From Saprospiraceae bacterium (GTDB lineage Bacteria > Bacteroidota > Bacteroidia > Chitinophagales > Saprospiraceae), in the NCBI GenBank assembly GCA_021739645.1, contig JAIPBL010000012.1, positions 1-64,000 on the forward strand: DNA of 64,000 bases. The letters are read 5' to 3'. The notes under the pieces were generated by a model. That model was not told the DNA's origin. It made no database searches and saw only the letters and a list, made by a program, of their open reading frames with translations. A program made the position numbers and the translations under genes. Below are positions 60,388 to 64,000 of the stretch, piece after piece. How positions within the stretch are numbered: the first letter of the stretch is position 1; each line of letters opens with the position of its first letter.

Positions 60388-63300
60388 TTATCTTCTGATT
60401 TGAACAAAACCGGAGTAATTCTTACCTTCCCCATCCTTCAGCAAGTAATAATAAGTACCATCTGGCAAATTGTTCTGTCCCCACGAGCCACCCCAATCAC
60501 TCAGGTAGTGGCTGGTTTTGAAGACCATGTTGCCCGAACTATTGAAAATCTTCAGCTCATGCTGTGGATACAGCTCAAGCCCATCAATTTTAAAGAAATC
60601 GTTCTTGCCATCGCCGTTTGGCGAGAAGCCGTTGTAAACCTTGATGCCTGCCGGAGTTGTTGATTGCCCAGCGTTCTCAGCTGCCCGACTATCCACATCC
60701 TGGCCAAACGATACTTCCGTCTCATCCTCCGCAACGTTGACAAAAAGCTCACCCGAACATCCCGTCAGGGCATTTGTGAAAGTCACCGTATGCCCACCGC
60801 TTGGCAGGGTTAGCATCGTACCCGTATTTGATGTGGTAGCAATGGCCGTCAAGTTCTTCACGGTTCCCGTCGCATTCTGGCGGATGCTCAACTGGCCGTA
60901 GTTGCCGTTCAGCCTTCTCGTCACCAGCTCCTTCGCAGCGGCATCGTCGTACCAAAGCCCCGCCGGGTCAGCAAAATTCATTGCTGCCACTAGCTCCGAG
61001 AGGTTGTTGATGAAAGTGTAGAAAGTGGTGCCCTCAAACTCCCAAACCACCGAGTAGCTGCCAACTGCTGGCACATTTGCGTAGCTGTACACCTTCGCCG
61101 CATGTGGGTCACAAGGCTCCAACAAGCCACTGAAAAGGTTGCCGTCCACCCTGATTTCATAAGTCGATGCCAATCCGAACGGCACTGGCAGGCAAATGTC
61201 AACTGGGCCTTGAGGGCCTGTCAATGAAGTAGCAGCTTCTGGGGCAATCGGCCCACATTCAGGGCAATCATCCTTGATGTCGAACGAAGCTACGGTCACG
61301 CAACTTGCCAAACTGTTCGAAGCGATTTGCACTTCGTAATGGCCAGCCGGGAGGTTCGTCCGTGCGTTGCCCAAAATATTAGGCGTACCAAAGTTTGGCG
61401 TCCAGGTGTAGTTGTAGTCAGCCAAGTTTTGGGTGATGTGAATCACCGCCTTGCCTGTGTTCGACCCGCAAGGAATGGTGTTTCTTCTCACTTCTTTCAC
61501 GTTGGCTGCATCGCAATTACACGCTGCTTCGACTGTGACAGTCGCCGTGCTGGAACAGCCGTTGGCATTCGTGGCGGTCACGGTGTAGATGCCTGCGGCA
61601 AGTCCGTTCTGAACGGCCCCCGTACCGATGTTTGTCCCAGTGGAATCACTCCAAGCGAAAGTCAACGAAGCTGGGGTCAGCACCACCGAGCCGTTCGTGC
61701 TGTTGCACGAGTCAACCGTCATGCTCGCCGAGAACGGCACGCTGTCCGTTATCGTGATCGTCTGCGTCTCCGTCACCGTCATACCGTTCGGCCCAACTGC
61801 TGACCAACTGCGCTCGATGACCGAGTTGCACGGGTCAAGCTGTTGGCTGTTCTCCACAAAATTCAGTGGAATCGCAGCTCCGCTGCAATTGTCCACCGCC
61901 GTGACGGTAGCTACTGGCGGAACCGATTCTCCAATGCCCAGGTCAACGGTTAAATCTGCTGGAACGCCCACGAGTTGCGCAGCGCCAATATTGTAAACCT
62001 GCATGGCCTGCGAAGCAGTGGCCGAATTGCCGCAGTTGTCCATCGCCGTCCAAGTACCCACGATGTTGTGGCCATTGGCAGTGGCGGTTGTTTGCGAAGC
62101 AAAGGAAATGTCCACGTCGCCGCAGTCGTCCAACACCGCAGGAGCAATGAAATTAGGTGCGGCATCGCCGCAATTCACCACGATGTTCGGCAGGTTCGGG
62201 AAAACAGGTGGCTCGTTGTCCACCAGTCGCACGTTCAACCAGAGTGCTGTTGCGTTGCCACAGGCATCCGTCGCCACCCAATTGAACTTCGCAGCCACGA
62301 GGTAGCCGTCCGTAGTGCAGTTGCCGTAGGCAAAATTCACCATGTCCATGTTCACCGTCACACTGCTGCAAGCATCCGTCGCCGTCACGTCCGATATGTT
62401 GAAAACCAATCCGGCAGAACAGCTCAAAGTCAATGTATCGTTGTCGTTCAAGCCCGCCAGCATTGGATTCGTGAAGGTCAACGCAGGCGCAGTCATATCA
62501 ATCACATGGATAATTTGGTCAACGACTTTGCTGTTTCCGCAGTCGTCCGTAGCGGTCCAAGTCCTGAGGACGTTTTTACCACAAGGTACTTTGGTTGCAA
62601 TTTCGGTAAACAGCACGGTGAGGTTTTGGTCGCAATTATCCGTAAAAACAGGTGTCACTGCCGGGGGCAAGCCACCGCAGTCCACCGTCAAATCAACTGG
62701 CTCGATGGCCGTTGGTGCCAGGTCGTCGGTCAGCGAAATGAGCTGGCTCACCGAGCTGGAGTTTCCGCAGGCATCCGTGGAAGTCCAGGTACGCAGGATT
62801 TCCTGACCACAAGGCGTGGCCGTGGTAGTTTCCACCATATCCACTTGCAAATGAGCCGTGCAGTTGTCGGTTGCCGTGAGCATAATTGCTGCTGGCACTT
62901 GGTCGCCGCAGTGGAGTGTCAAATTAGCTGGCGTACCAGCAATCACTGGTGGTTCCGCATCATTCACTTCGATGGTTTGGCTCACGGTGGCGTTGTTTCC
63001 GCAGGCATCGGTCGCCGTCCAGGTACGCTGGATGGTTTTGTCGCAACCGACGCCTGTGATGGTTTCCGTCATCGTAACCGGTAGCATTCCCATGCAATCA
63101 TCGGTGGCCGTGAGCACAGCGGCAGTTGGCACGTTGGCACCGCAAGTGACGCTCAAGTTCGCAGGAGCAGCCGAAAGCACCGGTGGGTCGGTGTCAATTA
63201 TCGTGATGATTTGTGTTTCCTCCGCCTGGTTGCCGCAGTCGTCCACCCCAAGCCAGGTGCGGACAATTTTCTGAGGGCAGCCCGGCGCCGTCGTTTCCTT

Positions 63301-64000
63301 GAAAATCACTTCCACGTCAGGGTCGCAGTTGTCGCTGCCGAGCACGGTAGGCGATGACGGGAAGTTCCCGCAAGTCACCGTGATGTCGGCTGGAATGTTT
63401 ATCAGCGTTGGCAGCGTATTGTCCACCACATGGATGGTTTGCTCCGCAATGGCCGAGTTGCCGCAAGCGTCCGTCACCGTCCATTTGCGAAGCACCGAAG
63501 TGCTGCAAGCGTTGCCGCCCGGCAGTGTCGTTTCCTCAAAGTTTACCGAAGGCGAGGCATCGCAATTGTCACTGACCGTGAGGGTCGCTACCGCAGGCAA
63601 CCCTGTTTCGCAGCTCACCGTGAGGTCGGCCACTGGTGCATTCGCAATGGTCGGTACCTTGTGGTCGGCCACCCAGATGTACTGCTGCTTGATGGCCGAA
63701 TTGCCGCAGGCATCCGACGCCGTCCATGTACGGAGAATGGTGTACTGGCAGTTGCTGCCGGAGGTCGTTTCCGTGAAAGTAAGTGGCAGGGTTCCGGCAC
63801 AATCGTCGGTGGCCAGCACGTTGGTTGCTACCGCAGGGATATTCTCGCAGGAGACCGCCACACTCACAGGTACGTTCACGATTTCAGGAGCATCCGTATC
63901 CAGTACGGTGATTTTTTGCTGCGCAATGATTGAGTTGCCACAGCCATCGGTAGCCGTCCAGGTGCGGGTCAGGATTTGCGGACATCCTGCCGTCAGGTTT
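60388..64000 (-). CDS. giant extracellular repeat protein with type IX secretion (type B) sorting domain, 5' end outside window
   Basis: At least 1204 residues are present and the frame is still open at the window edge, so the N-terminus is missing; an internal GTG at 63879 is not the start. About nine repeats of 75-90 aa, each with V/L-x-C-G, TDxC, a central Cys and RTWTATDACGNS followed by Q-x-I-x-V-x-D, resemble HYR/Ig-like modules. Then come SprB-like segments (AGIYTVTATNANGCSSTATV, LPAGHYEVQI) and the C-terminal signal GFSPNGDGKNDFFKI...LPDGTYYYLL...GFVQIRR, the T9SS type B domain. Exported to the cell surface, likely in adhesion or gliding. Confidence 0.92.
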   Translation of the reverse strand, partial: NLTAGCPQILTRTWTATDGCGNSIIAQQKITVLDTDAPEIVNVPVSVAVSCENIPAVATNVLATDDCAGTLPLTFTETTSGSNCQYTILRTWTASDACGNSAIKQQYIWVADHKVPTIANAPVADLTVSCETGLPAVATLTVSDNCDASPSVNFEETTLPGGNACSTSVLRKWTVTDACGNSAIAEQTIHVVDNTLPTLINIPADITVTCGNFPSSPTVLGSDNCDPDVEVIFKETTAPGCPQKIVRTWLGVDDCGNQAEETQIITIIDTDPPVLSAAPANLSVTCGANVPTAAVLTATDDCMGMLPVTMTETITGVGCDKTIQRTWTATDACGNNATVSQTIEVNDAEPPVIAGTPANLTLHCGDQVPAAIMLTATDNCTAHLQVDMVETTTATPCGQEILRTWTSTDACGNSSSVSQLISLTDDLAPTAIEPVDLTVDCGGLPPAVTPVFTDNCDQNLTVLFTEIATKVPCGKNVLRTWTATDDCGNSKVVDQIIHVIDMTAPALTFTNPMLAGLNDNDTLTLSCSAGLVFNISDVTATDACSSVTVNMDMVNFAYGNCTTDGYLVAAKFNWVATDACGNATALWLNVRLVDNEPPVFPNLPNIVVNCGDAAPNFIAPAVLDDCGDVDISFASQTTATANGHNIVGTWTAMDNCGNSATASQAMQVYNIGAAQLVGVPADLTVDLGIGESVPPVATVTAVDNCSGAAIPLNFVENSQQLDPCNSVIERSWSAVGPNGMTVTETQTITITDSVPFSASMTVDSCNSTNGSVVLTPASLTFAWSDSTGTNIGTGAVQNGLAAGIYTVTATNANGCSSTATVTVEAACNCDAANVKEVRRNTIPCGSNTGKAVIHITQNLADYNYTWTPNFGTPNILGNARTNLPAGHYEVQIASNSLASCVTVASFDIKDDCPECGPIAPEAATSLTGPQGPVDICLPVPFGLASTYEIRVDGNLFSGLLEPCDPHAAKVYSYANVPAVGSYSVVWEFEGTTFYTFINNLSELVAAMNFADPAGLWYDDAAAKELVTRRLNGNYGQLSIRQNATGTVKNLTAIATTSNTGTMLTLPSGGHTVTFTNALTGCSGELFVNVAEDETEVSFGQDVDSRAAENAGQSTTPAGIKVYNGFSPNGDGKNDFFKIDGLELYPQHELKIFNSSGNMVFKTSHYLSDWGGSWGQNNLPDGTYYYLLKDGEGKNYSGFVQIRR

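Noticed and set aside
61975-63084. 369-codon open frame on the plus strand opposite the giant adhesin
   Set aside because: It mirrors the repeated Cys/Thr-rich modules of the minus-strand gene, has a His/Arg-rich composition typical of antisense frames and no recognisable domain.

Overview
The window looks like a chromosome segment of a Bacteroidota bacterium, most likely from the Saprospiria (Lewinella/Haliscomenobacter-like). The pointers are a giant extracellular protein ending in a type IX secretion type B sorting domain, start codons without clear Shine-Dalgarno sequences, several intergenic TAnnTTTG boxes (the -7 element of the Bacteroidota housekeeping sigma factor), an ftsX-DUF3098-truB block, and a tmRNA tag ending in YAMAA. 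Base composition is intermediate, roughly 45-50% GC by eye, and it shifts inside the restriction island.

Layout. 0.4-12.5 kb: an energy module with a HEPN-like small protein, a very long pyruvate:ferredoxin oxidoreductase (1635 aa), the ion-pumping Rnf complex (rnfCDGEA), a small Cys-rich membrane protein, a ferredoxin-NADP reductase and rnfB. Together they could pass electrons from 2-oxoacids through ferredoxin to NAD(H)/NADP(H) while building an ion gradient. 12.8-20.4 kb: cation exchanger, universal stress protein, DUF6064 membrane protein, FtsH, a CBM48-like protein, glucokinase, the decayed tail of a P-type ATPase and two tRNA genes (Pro, Thr). 20.6-31.5 kb: envelope and translation housekeeping genes (DUF2807 protein, RlpA-SPOR, MnmA, RimM, OmpA-like, YigZ, TruB, DUF3098, FtsX) and an intracellular-looking subtilase.

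31.6-41.7 kb, all on the minus strand: a complete type I restriction-modification locus in the order hsdM, DUF4143 ATPase, hsdS, HTH protein, TIGR04255 protein, two unknown proteins, hsdR. It lies directly downstream of the tmRNA gene, a classical island insertion point. The ATPase gene sits between two diverged 72-bp copies of the hsdM 3' end, which indicates that it was inserted into an older hsdM-hsdS pair. This is the most system-like accessory region in the window.

42.8-64 kb: amino-acid dehydrogenase, a PolX whose polymerase active-site motifs are lost while its PHP exonuclease motifs remain, lipoprotein, DedA, 2-hydroxyacid dehydrogenase, TopA, a His-rich small protein next to a TonB-dependent receptor, RocD, several small envelope proteins including a paralogous pair ending in conserved Cys motifs, and the 3' part of a giant T9SS adhesin made of about nine HYR/Ig-like repeats. 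Two foldback elements of 224-276 bp (MITE-like) and several smaller palindromic repeats are scattered through this part.
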